NCBI GenBank assembly: GCA_947095585.1
Contig: OX352764.1
Coordinates: 75,130,816-75,194,815 of the forward strand
Length of the DNA stretch: 64,000 nt
Reading direction: 5' to 3'
Origin: Nephrocerus scutellatus
Lineage: Eukaryota; Arthropoda; Insecta; Diptera; Pipunculidae
Positions 45,900 through 58,738 of this stretch are shown piece by piece. Below the pieces are notes generated by a model. It had not been told where the DNA came from and ran no database searches. It was given only the letters and a program-made list of their open reading frames with translations. Within the stretch, counting starts at the first letter, position 1, and each line of letters opens with the position of its first letter. A program made the position numbers and the translations under genes.

Positions 45900-48330
45900 T
45901 GGGTTGGTGTGATAATCTGAGAAAAACCACACCAGAGCACTCAGACCTTCGGTCCATTGTACTCGTTCCCAGTAAGTTAACTATTCAAATCTCTTCGTTA
46001 CTTTAAGATAGCGAAGGACTTGTTTTAGTTTTAATGACCTAAGTTCTTCGAAGTATCGGAAAAACCACTTCTTGCAAGTGCATCAACAAATGAATTTCCT
46101 TTTATTCCTGTATGTCCCGAAACCCAGATCAGAGTGACTGAATTCCATCTTGAAATAGAGTTCAGTCTTCTCTTATATTCTAGAACAATCTTCGGATTGA
46201 CACAAGGTGATTCCAGTGCTTTTTTGGAGACAGCCCAGTTGGCAACTTGGAAAAAAGCAAATATTTCTGTTTGGAAAACGGTTGGCCATTTTCCAAGTCC
46301 GAATGACTCCTAACAATTCTCATCTAAGAACCACCCGCATGAGTTCCTTCATCGGTAACAGATCCGTCAGTGTAGAATATGTGTTCGAATTCCCTAAGGA
46401 TCTCAGTTGAATTTTTCCAACTTTCCCTGCTAGGGTATTGAACTTTATATCCTCTTTTGAACATAAGAATGGTACAGTACTGTCCACAAGCATTAGAAGC
46501 ACAGGAATTTGTTCCGAAACCTTTTGGAATATGTGGAATATTGAGAGCATCTGCCGTTGTAGAGCGCATTGCGTCCGTTATTCCCAGACAGACGTTTATT
46601 TACAACAATTTGTTGAGTGTCCTCTTAGCCATTTCCAGAGAAGTTCTAGGCCACCAAACAACTGCCGCATAGGTGAGAATGGGTCTGATTATCGTTAAGT
46701 ACAACAAAGTGTACCATTTTTGGACTCTGCCCCCCCCCCTGATTTACCAAATGCTCTTTTACATTGAATAAATGTAAACTGAGCTTTCGATGAAATAAGA
46801 TATACATCGTCCGCATAAGCTTGTATCTGTAATCTATCTAATTGACCAACTTCTTCGAGCAAAGAATCGACAACAAGGCACAATAGAAGCGGCGAAATGA
46901 CGCCATCTTGTGGGCATCCCTTGGCCACCGTAACTTTATCATCCATATTCTCGATTATCTGAAGAAGCCAGCGGAAAAACATGTAGTGAATTTATCTGGT
47001 TAAGGTTGGTTCGACTCTCAGCAGAGTTGCACATAGGAACATACCCGAAGACCAAACTAGATGTATAACTCAGTTTTAGCTCGTCTATAAGTCTATTACC
47101 ACCTTTTTTCAGCATTATTGGGTATATACCATCCGAACCTGGTGCTTTAACGTCCTTGAAGGACGAAATAGAGAATTATATTGCACCCGATTTAACCACC
47201 CTTCCTGCTACATACCAATCAAATCTGGTGGCATTTTTTCCATCTGGAGTCAAGTTGACACTATTAGTCTCCCTTAGCACTCTTCCTGGGAAGTGAGCGT
47301 GGAGTAAAATGTCATTCACCTCCTGCATAGAGTTGGTGAATGTGCCATTAGATTTCCTGAGTGAGCTGAGTTTTGCTCTGTTGTCTTTATGAAAGATTTT
47401 ACAGAGCCTTGTTGTTTCTCTTAGCGCATTAATTTCGGAGCAGAGTTTCCTATAGGACTCGAGGTTATCCTTTTTTACATTTACCTTATATTCTTTCTGC
47501 TTACTCCAATAAGTCTCCAAGTCGCTTTCAAGATCTGTTTTAGGGGTCTATTGAGAAGCTTCCGTGAGACCTTGCGAAGTTTTGGAAGTTCACTGTTCAG
47601 CGTCGTTTGTGAGCTTCCTTTTGCGCCTCCAAAGACTAGTTTAAGCTTTAAGAGACTTTTGGAATTTCGTCCAGTCAGTTTTTCTTGGATTTCTGCCGAC
47701 GGGAATTGTGTTAAATTCGGTGCTTAACTGAAAGCCGATATATCGATGGTCGGACAATGAGATATCTTTAATGACTTTCCATCCTTTGATTTGGTTGATC
47801 ATCTTGTCGTTTGACAGGGTAAGATCAATCACTTCTTTTCTCTGACTGTTCATGTTGGCTCATTGCCAATGTTATTTATTACTAAGTCAGTGGAAAGTAT
47901 ATAGTCCAACAGTTGAAGTCCTCTGTTTTTCCATTTGCTGCTTCCCCAGACGGTATGCTGAGAATTCGCATCGCATCCAACAATTAGATCCAGATTGTTA
48001 GATTCACTGTATCTAACCAGTTCCATCAGCAGATGCCACAATAGCTTCTGCCTTTCGCCCACTTATCTGATAAGATATTTTTCCTGCTTTTTCAGAATAG
48101 CTGCACTTCTGTGTCGACTTGTCTACTTCAGCGAGTTTTAAAGCCTTTGAACCACTGGGCAAGCATTCCGTTTCTGGTACAGGTCCTGTTTCTTCCCTTA
48201 AGAAGAGTTCCATCAGATTTAAACTCATAAGCTTTCTTTGCAACAGATTTTGCAAGGATGACCGTCGAGTATAAGCCTGTGTCATTCTCCAAGAGAAGAC
48301 ATCCCATTGACTCAGTCAACGTGTTGCCCT
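45900..48330 (-). mobile_element. LOA/I-like non-LTR retrotransposon with endonuclease, RT, RNase H; internal deletion
   Basis: Minus-strand order: endonuclease NNLDLIVGCDANSQHTVWGS (near 47980) and ISLSDHRYIGFQLST (catalytic SDH, near 47760), a linker (ETYWSKQKEYKVNVKK), RT start VKAPGSDGIYPIMLKK near 47130, then a deletion, motif B VAKGCPQDGVISPLLLCLVV, catalytic QAYADDVYLISS near 46810, RNase H FYTDGSVTDEG (near 46380) and IWVSGHTGIKGNSFVDALAR (near 46110). RT motif A is missing between about 46985 and 47050. It stops beside the hAT-type element at 45892. Confidence 0.82.
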
Positions 48331-48334
48331 CCGA

Positions 48335-49265
48335 TAATGACTCACTAATAAGTGAATCCGCCAGCCAGTAGCTTTGCTGGTGCTGGCGAGATTACCATTT
48401 TATAGAATAAATCTTTAAGATTTTTAATAATATATTATGATAAAATAAGATAACTTTCGTCGACTTTTATCAAAAAATTTAAAATATTTAGATAGGTAAG
48501 GTATATTTTATAATTAAACAAATTTTCAAAAAAATTCTGTGTGAGAGCAACCGAGAAGCCATAGTATATTGTGCATAAAATACCTAGTGCGATTAATGTA
48601 GTTCACTTTAACTGTATGAGGCATATTGATCCAGTAAATAGTCCAATATAATACTACATAATTTATATTAAATGACGCTACGGCAATAATTTTGTTTAAG
48701 GATCACGAGTTCTGTCAAGTTCAAACATATAATGTATGCGACTGTTCCTGTTTTATAGCACAAAGTGGAATCTCATTATATGACATGAATCATATGTCGT
48801 GCAATACTAGTCACGATATGTGAAGTTTCAGATTATTTTTGAACTCCAAAAAGAATGTCCTCGTATTACAATTTGCATATCAAGCGAAAGTTTTATTGAT
48901 AAAAAAATTAGCAAAGAGAACAAATAACATAACAGGCAATATAAAATAAATACATACATACACATAAATAGAAGTACACTAAATATGCTCGCATTTGATT
49001 TAATTGTGTCTTATTGCATGACTTACATTGAAACGGATATTTCGCGGTATTATTAAAACCAAAAAAAAAATGTTGGTCGTATTTATATCTTAAATAGGTA
49101 GTTAGTGTAGATTAGTGTCGATAGTGACGATTACGGTAGAAATCCTTCCACAATAATCTTTATCTTATAATCTTATATGGCTCTATAACCAAAAATACTC
49201 CTTTGATCCTGCCATCGGAGCTCACTTAGATTAATCCTCTTTACATCTCGATATCGCAGTAACGC
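48335..49265. other. Intronic DNA without recognised features
   Basis: AT-rich; nothing recognised apart from the direct contact with the LOA/I-like element. Confidence 0.5.
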
Positions 49266-49267
49266 TT

Positions 49268-50155
49268 GTAAATTTCATAATTATGGAATTTCTGGAATAC
49301 GGATCCGTAAATTTTGCCTAAGACTCTTCTATCGGCTAAGGGTGCTTTTTGCTAAGCACCTAAGCCTCGTATCTATATGTAAGAAGTAGTATAAACTTTG
49401 CCCACCAGCAGCTTGGATGTTTTGGTTAACTTCCTGAAAATGTAGAGTCTTAACAGCCCAACGTAGGTTTTTTTTTCTTCAAGCAACCATACGCGTATGG
49501 TTCCGTGTTGTTATTCTCTTATAGCTTTATAAAGTTATAATTTGGCTATGCTTCCACTACTATCATTAGGCGGCTTTAAATACTAACTTAAGGTGTAGTG
49601 GGTAATGGGTCTCCACATACCTAAGGGTAAAATCTGATCAGTTATTGATTTGCCTGGAATGAAGCCAAACTTGTATTTCCCAATGAAGGGTCTATAGTTC
49701 CTTGAAAAATAGAAGAGAAAATCTTATAAAATTATACACGTTTCGCACAAACTTTTACCAGCATTATTTCCACAGGATGATTCTTCTAATGCCATATTTG
49801 TATTATTAGCGCATGAATTTTATTATTTTTAAGCCTAACTACGTTGGTGCCGCAGTGACGGCAGCATAGTTTGGTCGCCAGTTATTAGCACTACAAGATG
49901 CTTTTGAGATCGGCGATCAGATTAACTTCATTATATTTGCAAAATATGCAGAATGAATTGCGTCATACCGTGGACTATTTGAACTTTAGCACCGAGTTCG
50001 TCCTCGCTCTCTATACTGGTCAAGTTCTCTGGTATTTTCCCAGGCTACTTTCTTTCGTCGGTGAAAATTTCTATCTTATCTTTTAAGCGGCTTATATTCT
50101 TCTTCATTGATCGATACGCAGCATCCTTCCACAACGTTCTATTTAAGCTGTAAGG
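49268..50155 (-). mobile_element. RTE copy on the minus strand, decayed
   Basis: Minus strand aligns in order to 29360-30600 of the longest RTE copy: AAGGATGCTGCGTATCGATC near 50120 (compare AATATTGCGTACCGTGC), TATGACGCAATTCATTCTGC, CTGATCGCCGATCTCAAAAG, CATTCCAGGCAAATCAATAA near 49655 (compare CATCCCAGGCAAATCATC), and ACATCCAAGCTGCTGGTGGG near 49415. Several internal blocks, including the catalytic box, are lost. Confidence 0.72.
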
Positions 50156-50369
50156 TAAGCGCGGTTTTAACTATCTCGCTTGGAGCATGTCGCAAAGCCA
50201 AAACCCGACACAATTGTATATAAAATAATTGTTGAAAATGTTTTCTTATTTTTAAATCCTTAAGCGGTTCGGGTGGAACGAAAGCGGTGAGGGGGCAACT
50301 TAGATGAAGCTGGGATAGCAGTCTTGCAAACCTAACTCGAAGCACGCCACCAGTAAACATTATGAGTTG

Positions 50370-52045
50370 CATCTTTCGAAGGGGAAACCCTCTGCGGAAA
50401 CCGGCCCGCCGATACTTACCACCGTAGGGAAATCAAATGATGCCCCTAAGGATGTACAACCAAAACGGAGGGGTCCCCCTACCTACAGCCGGGTGGCATG
50501 GATGATCCTCTGTGGAGGAGGACAAAGAGCCCACCTTAACGAAAAGGGAGGTAGATGCAAGGAAAAACGCAGTAGGGCGAAGACCTCCTGTTGAAAACTT
50601 GCAAGGCGCTAAGAGGGGATCGTCGGTTCTAACACCGCTGCACAGGGAGGAAAATAGGATGAAGGTGGGCGCTGGGCAGTCGACCGGTGCTCTTCGAAAG
50701 AGTAGCAAAGATCCGCATCAAAGCTATGAGGATTCAGGCAAGCGGATTAAGGTGACCATCTTCGTGGAGCATGAGCGAGAAGATTACTTAAGAGCAGCTG
50801 TCGAACCTGGAGAAGACTATCCTGGACGAGGTGGTGCTGGACTAGAAAGTCAAAATTGGCTTTGACGGCGTCCACTTCAGACCGGGAATGATCCTGGTTG
50901 ATTGCTGCGACGGGGAAACAGCCGCTTGGCTGAAGGCACACGCTTCGATCATTTTTAGATGGAAGGGTGGCCCGAAGCTATTGGCGAGGGACGGGGATAA
51001 TATCAAATTAATCATCCGATAATAATAACGGTGTTCCTCCCACGAAGCAATCGGAAGGGAATGGAAAGAAAACCACAATGGTACCGTTCACCAAAAGACG
51101 GAAACTGGGGCGAATGCACCCGGTTAACCTCAATGGATAACAGATTAATATCAGCAAAGAGGTTAAAGTCCAGGGACTGATATTTGATAGTATACTGCTA
51201 TGGAATAAGCACCAACAGGCAATAGTGAAAAAATCAAAAAGAACACAGAAGGGTGGCAGGAAAATCCTAAGGAGTTAGTCCCAGGATAATGCACTGGATG
51301 TACACCATGACAGTTGATTACTTATGGAGCAATGACATGTGCGAATAGAAGCAAGCTAAGCACCACGATAAGGGAATTGGAAAAAGTGCAGAGGCTGGCA
51401 TTTATTTTAATTACAGGGGCCATGAGAACCTGCCCCACGGCGGATATGGAGGTAATTCTTGGGTTACTCATATAGCGGTAGAAAACAAATCCGAGGAAAC
51501 CAAGTTACGTTTGAGCAAGGTAGGCTGCTTTACGGACTTTAGGGCAAGGGCATTAGTGCAATCTCTAACAGGTTCCGTTAGCCAGCACGCCTTGTGACAA
51601 CATGTTGCAAAAGATTGAATTCAAGAAAAAAATGAGCACCAAGAAGGAATTCAGATCTGAAACTGAATACCAAATACATCCGGGAGCCATAAAGTGGTAT
51701 ACGGATGGATCAAAGAAAGCAGAAGGCTTTCGTAAGATGGGAAAACCTCCCAGGTCTACGACATGGAAAGGAAATGATAAGGAACTATGACCCAAAGAGG
51801 TCTCTGTCGATATTGGGACTTAGTAAAAGTAATTTAAGAATCATATTGGGTTTCCTAACAGGACATTGTATACTGAAGTGGCACCTAAAGAAAATAAAAC
51901 TAGAAGAGGATGGCAGCTGCAGGCTTTGTTAGGTTTATAAGAGCCATTGGAACATAGGGGTGCACTGTCTCCATAGCACTAATTAGGGGTAGCGCAATAG
52001 ATCCTAATGGGTCGCAGTGCTATTAGTAGATAACCCTTTTTTTAT
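50370..52045 (+). mobile_element. LOA/I-like retrotransposon with ORF1 joined to RT remnant
   Basis: First part is ORF1-like and rich in charged residues (50367-50865), with an RNA-binding-type segment GFDGVHFRPGMILVDCCDGE then TAAWLKA near 50860-50945. Around 51075 it jumps to RT thumb (MVPFTKRRKLGRMHPVNL, VQGLIFDS), skipping endonuclease and RT palm (over 2 kb). RNase H start IKWYTDGSKKAEGF at 51690, then the region LSKSNLRIILGFLTGHCILK. It ends GGGTCGCAGTGCTATTAGTA and an ATC-repeat tail at 52029-52053. Confidence 0.72.
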
Positions 52046-52054
52046 CATCATCAT

Positions 52055-53480
52055 CATGATCAAGCCTTAAGTGTTATCTCGGTTATTATTGTATGAGCTA
52101 GCAAAAAAATACGATATTTACTCTAAAAAATCGAGGATTTTAATTTATGAAATAAATAGGCTAAAACTGAGTATACTTGTTTTTTTTAACGAACTGTTGT
52201 TCATTCTAGAAAACAGAGTTTTTATGTCCTATGCAGTATAATTACACAATTTAAATTCATCACGTTTCTGAATTCCCTGTGCTGGTGGCCGTGCTCTTTG
52301 TCTTTGAAGACCGACAAAGAAAACTTCCAGATTATTCCGACTTCCGATTATTGCATAGACGTTATTCTTTTGATGTCGACTTGAAAATATTTTAAGTTTT
52401 TTTTTATGGTTTGACTTTTAAATGCTTGTGCCGCAAAAAGATGAATACTTTAACTCAATTGCGTAAGCATGGCGGTAAATTTTTGAGTGTTGTGGTAAAA
52501 CAAGAGTTCAAGTAATATTTTTTGCTTTAGTATACAAAATAAATAACTGAATATAATGTTGCAATTAATATACAAAATTATTATTCCTCGCATATAGGGT
52601 GTCCCAATATAATTTAATTTGATTAAATTAAAAAATTATTCGACAAAAATCAAAAGGATTAAGTAATGATTATATTATTGCATATTTATTGGCCGACTAT
52701 AGAATTAATAGTAGTACATTGAGTCTCAGGAAGTTTTTGTGGCTTCATTTATCCCATTTACTTACTGCCAAAAATAATCTGCATTTCCTTAAATACTCGT
52801 AACCCGAACTCTCCGCTTATTATGCTTAATAATAACAATAATAATTATAATAATAGTATAAAAAACAATAACAAACCTTTGAATATAAAACAGATAGAAT
52901 ATTGAGCAAAAAAATGTATAAGGTACCAATATTGTACTTTTTATTATTTCTGGTTTAAAGATTGCAACTTAAATGTACTATAAAAAGCAGAGTTTTTTCT
53001 GATCAGAAAGATTTTGAGTGCCAAATTCCATTTATTTACATGTGCAGCTTTTGACCTTACAGCTATAATTTTGTCCATCTATTCATAATCTGAACCGACT
53101 TTTAAACAACTCACAGTAGAAAAAGTCGAACTGTTATGATTGTGGTGTCAAATGAATGAATGAAATGAATTAATCTTAAATATCGATTTTTCAATTTACT
53201 GATGACAATAGGGTGACATAGTACTTTTAAATATAAACTTGAACGTGAATTGAACGATTTAAATTAAATTATTTTGGCCTTTAGGTATTGCAAAAATGAG
53301 CTCAAGAAATTCATTTTTATATAAATTGTTACGAAAATAAATTTAGTTTTGGTAGTGAGTGAGGCGACAGTGACGGGGGGCACCCATAAAAATTTTATAA
53401 AAAAAAGTATACTTAACAGCCACATCTGTAGACAGTATCGGTGCTATTATATATAAAAGTAATATGAAACTCGTTTATAA
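52055..53480. other. Intronic DNA without recognised features
   Basis: AT-rich. A short family A-like piece (GACGGGGGGCACCCATAAAA) lies near 53374. No coding sequence. Confidence 0.5.
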
Positions 53481-53489
53481 AATTACTAT

Positions 53490-53719
53490 CTTTTCCCGGG
53501 CGTTTCGCCACCCGTACAGATGAACCCCCGCCTTGCTATCACTACCACAGGAGGTGTGTACTATTGCCTAAACCTAAACAAAGCTCCAAATTGATCGTTT
53601 TCGTACTATGTGGTTTAGCGAGATTTTGTTAAGACCCATATTCTGTGAAAGTTTCAGCTCAATCGGCTGTCTTTGAGTTTTAGTGTCGTATTACAAACCA
53701 ACAGACATTAACTTTTTTT

Positions 53720-53770
<51 letters not shown>
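53490..53770 (+). repeat. Transposon tail (family B) followed by (TA)n
   Basis: TTTTCCCGGGCGTTTCGCCA, CCCGTACAGATGAACCCC, then AAGTTTCAGCTCAATCGGCT and GTCTTTGAGTTTTAGTGTCG, AACCAACAGACATTAAC, then about 22 TA units (53724-53769). Confidence 0.55.
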
Positions 53771-54240
53771 TTATAGTACGTACAAAGTAACGCAGCACAT
53801 ATCCACAGTCATTATGATGCCACTATAGGAGAGATGTTCGTACAAAACATAATACAGATAGTAGCGCAGCGCAGCGCAGGACACAGTCATTATGATGCGC
53901 GACTGTTTTTTGTCGACTTTAGTGGTTTAGTTACAAAATTAACTAATACTGGTGAAAGAATTTTTGAAATTGGTCCAGTAGTTCTGAAGATTACCTCCTA
54001 CACACAAACTAACATTACCTCTTTATATTATTATTTATAAAATTATGTGTGGAGTCTATACATAAAATTATATTTGGATTATACCATTATATTCTAGTAT
54101 TTGCTATAAGGTTCGAATGGAACAAAATAGAAAATTTTCGAAACTGTTGATTGGGTTTAAAATGATTGTGATTGGTCATGATTTGTATTTGTACCAGAGT
54201 ACTTGCCGTATTATATGTGAATAAAAGTTTTATTGTGAAT
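53771..54240. other. Intronic DNA with small repeat pieces
   Basis: Two copies of a CACAGTCATTATGATGC motif (53805 and 53881) with GCGCAGC repeats between (53862-53878); the same motif occurs in family A internal segments. Otherwise nothing. Confidence 0.45.
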
Positions 54241-54259
54241 ATAAGTTAGGCACTTACAA

Positions 54260-54990
54260 CCCATTTTTTTATGTAAGTTCTCGAATTGGAATTAAATTGA
54301 ATAAAATCGGAATAATTAAGAAAAAATTTAAAGGGGAGACCCTCGGCCCTGGATGCCGATCACTTAGATATTTTTACAAAAAGTGTTGTTATCGGAGAAA
54401 CACATGTGTATAAAATTTGAAGAAAATCAGGTTAATTTTTAAATTTCACTTCTAAATTTTTATAAAAAGTGTAGTAATCGGATATATACATGTGTACAAA
54501 ATTGAGGATAATCAGGATTTAGGAAGTGGATATATTGATCACAAGATTTTGCCACAAACACATCCAGACGCGAAGTTAGTTTAGAGAATTAAATAGAAGT
54601 TTTTAAAAATTAATATGTTTCAAGTAAATTCTCCAATAACCAAAAGTATACTGAATTCCACTATAAATGCTGAAAAACAAAAACACATGCGAAGCACTGC
54701 AACCCAACAACAAACCCACCCCAATCGTTAAGTAAGCAACGCTGCTCACAGCGTTCCAGCGCACATAAAACTCATCCATTATAGTATGACATGATCTGAT
54801 GCTGCTACAGGGAAAATTATTTGCATGGGAGTCCCCCGACCCCGCTCCGACCATAACTCAAAATTTCAATAAAAAGTGTTGTCATTTGAAATACACAAAG
54901 TACAAAGTTTGAATAAAATCGGGCTTTAGGAAGTGAGTTAAAAATGGATCATAAGATCTAACCAGCCAACCAGCCAGCCACGGGTGCGCG
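54260..54990 (+). repeat. Family A repeats, two consecutive copies
   Basis: Copy 1 to about 54598 has units TATCGGAGAAACACATGTGT and AATCGGATATATACATGTGT and a terminus GCGAAGTTAGTTTAGAGAAT. Copy 2 (54615-54990) shares the insert of 2240-2400: AATAACCAAAAGTATACTGA, CGAAGCACTGCAACCCAACA and GTAAGCAACGCTGCTCACAG, followed by a unit ending in CCAACCAGCCAGCC. Confidence 0.7.
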
Positions 54991-54991
54991 T

Positions 54992-55490
54992 CATCAATAT
55001 ATCAGGTCATCATTGTCCAGGAGCTGGAGAGCCGCAACGTTTGCGTAGTCCATGTTAGTGATTTTGAGCATGTTTCTAAATGACGTTGTAGACAACTTCT
55101 GTCTGTAAGTCTTTATGTACGTTGGCATTCGAATTACCAGGGGCACCAACGATGCCACGAAGTACTTTATTCTGAACGCGTTGAACTATGTTTCTGTTAC
55201 TTTTGCTGGCACAACCGCAGAGTTAAATTCCGTAAGTCCATATTGGTTTAAGGACTTGTTTGTAAAGCAGAATCATGTTGTATACCCATAGCGCTTTTTA
55301 ACATCTTTCTGTATTTCAGCTTCATCTCTTCTCATTTTTTCTTAACATGAGGCTTCCACCTGAGTTCGGCATCTAGTATAATACCAAGATATTTGGCTAT
55401 ATTCGCGTACGGAACAACGTAATGATTTATGTACACTGGCTTGTGCTGGATATGTTTTTTTTGGTAAAATCAATATATACAAATTTGATT
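54992..55490 (-). mobile_element. Jockey-like retrotransposon 3' fragment
   Basis: Minus strand: INHYVVPYANIAKYLGIILD, AELRWKPHVKKK (thumb), then QYGLTEFNSAVVPAKVTE with shifts, TYIKTYRQKLSTTSFRNMLK and ANVAALQLLDNDDL near 55010, the usual end of Jockey-clade RTs. Endonuclease and catalytic RT are absent. Confidence 0.7.
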
Positions 55491-55769
55491 TCGTTTAATT
55501 TTTACTTAGGCAATAGCTGTTTGTAATTTTTCTGTTGATTCGCTATTATCGCTATAGCAATACCTATAACTGCAATTTTATCAACAAATGTAGCAACGAT
55601 ATTTACATTGAGCCTATGTAAGTCACTAACACCTTCCTGAAACCGAAAAATAAGAAAAATAATGCAACCTACCAAAATTTTAAGGTTGGACACAATTTAA
55701 GAATAAATGAACGTAGAGAGTAACATATGTAGGGAATCCTTTTCAATTATTGATAGTGGAAGGATTTTA

Positions 55770-56350
55770 TAAGAAAATTAAAAATTAAAATTTTTCATGT
55801 TAAGTCTCTAACAGGAGATACATACATATGTGTGCAAATGTTGAAACCGGGTTAATTTGAAAAATATTAATATTAGAGTCCTTCACTTCAAAATTTTTAC
55901 AAAAACGTTTGCCACCGGAGATACACATGTGCAAATAATTTGTTTGTGAGCCCCTGAACTTGGGGCCCAATCAATTCCAAATTTCAATAGTAATTAATTT
56001 AATTAATTTTTAAAAAATTTATATGAGCACCCCTAAGGCCACAAAGCCGGATCACTCGAAAAATTTTACAAAAAGTTTTCTCCATCGGAAATACACATGT
56101 GTTTAAAAATTGCAGAAAATCGGGCTAATTTATAAAAAAATTATATAGGCTACCCATATTTTTACAAAAAGTTTTGATCATCGAAGATGCCTTGAGGCCA
56201 AATTTTTATAGAAATAGAAAAGATGTCACCAGAAATACACATGTGTGCAAAATTTCAATAAAATCGGGCTTTGGGAAGTGGGTTAAAAATGTATCACAAG
56301 ATCTGACCAGCCAGCCAGCCACGTCAAATTAGTATAGAGAATTTAGAATA
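55770..56350 (+). repeat. Family A repeat copy with both ends
   Basis: Left terminus AAAATTAAAATTTTTCATGT near 55781, units with cores GAGATACATACATATGTGTG, GGAGATACACATGTGCAAAT, CGGAAATACACATGTGTTTA and CCAGAAATACACATGTGTGC, and the right terminus ATTAGTATAGAGAATTTAGA near 56328. Confidence 0.78.
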
Positions 56351-56797
56351 TAAATAATTATTGTGTTGTAGAATTAAGTGGGAAATAATATGAAGTGGGA
56401 CTACGTTTTAAGTTCATTTATGCGTTTATCACCTTCTTCATTTGATGTGATGTGATGATCTTTTTATGTAATTCAATTAAATAATAATTTTTTGTGTTAT
56501 TTTTTTATATTTTAACTTCCATCTTAAAAAAGCACTCTTTGTATAAATTGAAATTACATTTCATACACATTTGTCTGATTTTTTAAAAATCAATTCACTT
56601 GGGCTGATTCAATTATGCTGTATGAACTAGATTTCAGAGATTCAATTAAATATTATAAAAAATAAATATTTATAAAAAATAAGAATATTTAGCGCGGTCG
56701 ATTTACCAAAAAGCCTTCGAATCATAATCTTCATTAAAATTGGAAAACTAGTATAAATAGCTTTGCGTCCGTATGAAACATCTGCAGGAAAACTCAC
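56351..56797. other. Intronic DNA without recognised features
   Basis: AT-rich DNA next to the first Ig3 exon; nothing recognised. Confidence 0.5.
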
Positions 56798-56935
56798 CCG
56801 AAATAATCATATCACCACGTTCCGTTGTCCAGTAATTAATTGAAGCTGGGTAAGCTTCCGTATGGCATTCCAACGTTACATCTTGTCCCTGGTAAGCACC
56901 CTCCAACTGATTTGGTATCGAAAGCATCGGCGGAA
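56798..56935 (-). CDS. DIP-theta: DIP exon f: first half of Ig3
   Basis: 138 nt, acceptor cattcag, donor gtgagt. Reads FPPMLSIPNQLEGAYQGQDV, TLECHTEAYPASINYWTTER and GDMIIS. FPPM marks the Ig2-Ig3 junction, TLECHTEAYP carries the first Ig3 cysteine and NYW the Ig3 tryptophan. It is 1.26 kb from exon e. The next exon lies 12.6 kb downstream across an intron carrying family A repeats, Jockey-, LOA- and RTE-like relics and a hAT-like element. Confidence 0.95.
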
Positions 56936-58194
56936 CTGAATGAATGAATGAAAATTATGCATCGAAATTAATTATCCGCGTATGATATCAGTATCCTAGA
57001 ATCCTCGTTAAAAAACAAACAAATGAGTTCAATACCTGTGACGGACAAAACCGTATCTACGAGTATATCCCAATGCAATAGTAAAACAGGTTACTGTTGT
57101 GAAGTGATACGTTGCAGTGTTGTTTTGTTTATATGTATTGTGTATGTATCTGAGCTGTGTGTTTGTATGCGGATTGTGATGCGGGTTGAAAAGCTGCATC
57201 ATTCTGGAACGAATATTCCGGTTAAAATGTGTTTCTAAACCGCAAACAACCGCCGGTTATATGAATATGTATGTGTCTGAATTTGTTAATTTATGTACTT
57301 TATGATTTCGTTACTGTTTATATAATATTTTGCCCAGTTTAATTGACAGTTGCGTTATGGCAGCTCGTGCATTTATTAAATGGATTAAGCACACCGAACA
57401 ATGCAGGAAAATTTAGCATTGGAAACTTATTAAATCTGTGCGGAAATAGAACGTGGGGATTTTCGCTACTGGTCAGCTTTACTTAAATTGACTAATTGAT
57501 TAATATTTAAAATTTTAATGAATTTATGTAATATTCAGACGACGGTTATGAGCAATGCACAATTTTAGTCTAAAATTTGTAGCAAATCATACTTTTCTAA
57601 ATATTTAGCATTGTTCTATGCTCTTTAAACTCGTTTTGACAAATTGTTATTATTTGTAATACCACTTCTGAAATGAAGAAAAGTTTTATGAGGTTTGGAC
57701 ACAAACGTTTGATTCCATCAAGTGATTAGGATTCTATATCTGACACCTGAGTGCATCGATTGGAAAAAATGACAGAATAAATATTTAGAAATTAGCTTAT
57801 AGCGATAAAATATTAAGTCTGGTAAGAGCTGTATAAAGGATCTTCTTTTGGATTCTACGAGTAATATAACTAAGTAACAAAATTTTGCACTAGAGGCCAA
57901 GTATATCGCGCGGACAAAATATTAAAAAGCTTTTATCGCATTTCAAAATTAATTGAATCCTTTTCAAAATTGAAATAATCTTCTTTCGAATTGAATAAAT
58001 CTTTGACCCAAGATCCAAATCCAAGATAAATTCAATTGGAAAACAAATAAAAGGAATGTGGAAAGATTAATTTAATCTGGAAATGCTATACGTAAGCTTG
58101 TACACCATTTCTTATTGTTTTTAAATTATATCAAGTGTATGTGATCATTGCTTGTAAAAAAGAACTGGTTTTAAAGCTTATATATTCAACTTAC
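56936..58194. other. Intron between Ig3 and Ig2 exons
   Basis: 1.26 kb, no recognisable transposon, one of the few repeat-poor stretches here. The 71-codon ORF at 57023 has no domain. Confidence 0.55.
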
Positions 58195-58323
58195 ATTGCA
58201 CTCGCAGATGGACACGTTTGCTTATCGATGGCGGAACTCCGTTGGAAGCGACGCATAAATACGCCGCCATGTGAAGACGACTAACTTTGGTGATGTATAG
58301 AAATTCACCATCGACCACATTAA
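58195..58323 (-). CDS. DIP-theta: DIP exon e: second half of Ig2
   Basis: 129 nt, acceptor acttttag, donor gtaagt. Reads VNVVDGEFLYITKVSRLHMA, then AYLCVASNGVPPSISKRV and HLRVQ. RLHMAAYLCVASNGVPPS is the most conserved block of DIP proteins and contains the second Ig2 cysteine. The phase (2 bases in, 1 out) matches its neighbours. Nothing anomalous seen. Confidence 0.96.
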
Positions 58324-58437
58324 CTAAAAGTTCGGTGAAATAAAAAAAAATGTAAAAAAAATTTAATTAAGTAAAATTTGAACTACAATTTTACAACTGA
58401 ATTCATATGTGTATATTTATATGTTTTATTAAATTAC

Positions 58438-58593
58438 CATTCTCTTTGCCAATTGTCATTTCTTCGCCATCCTCCCGTCGCCACATGACATATGGTTCGG
58501 GAAATCCCCTCGCTTTGCACATGAGTGTGACATTAGTTCCTTCACGAACAACCATATCGTTACTAGTTTGAGATTCAATTATAATTGGTGGAA
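58438..58593 (-). CDS. DIP-theta: DIP exon d: first half of Ig2
   Basis: 156 nt, acceptor tatttcacag, donor gtaatt. Starts by completing the VVVPP junction typical of the Ig1-Ig2 boundary, then IIIESQTSNDMVVREG, NVTLMCKARGFPEP and VMWRREDGEEMTIGKE. It holds the first Ig2 cysteine (LMCKA) and the Ig2 tryptophan (MWRRE); NVT is a second likely N-glycosylation site. It enters with two bases of a split codon and leaves with one, so its removal alone would keep the frame. It lies only 145 bp from exon c and 114 bp from exon e, in contrast with the giant introns further 3'. Confidence 0.95.
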
Positions 58594-58738
58594 CTGTGAA
58601 ATATAAGACCTAAATTAGTTATTTTCTTGACTTTCAATTTAGCAAAGTTCGGTCTTGCAACTTTGATTGGAAGAACTTAAATTTTGAGTTTAGCTTTAAA
58701 CTTCTTTCGATCAAAATTTTGCAAATCACTGCACTCAC

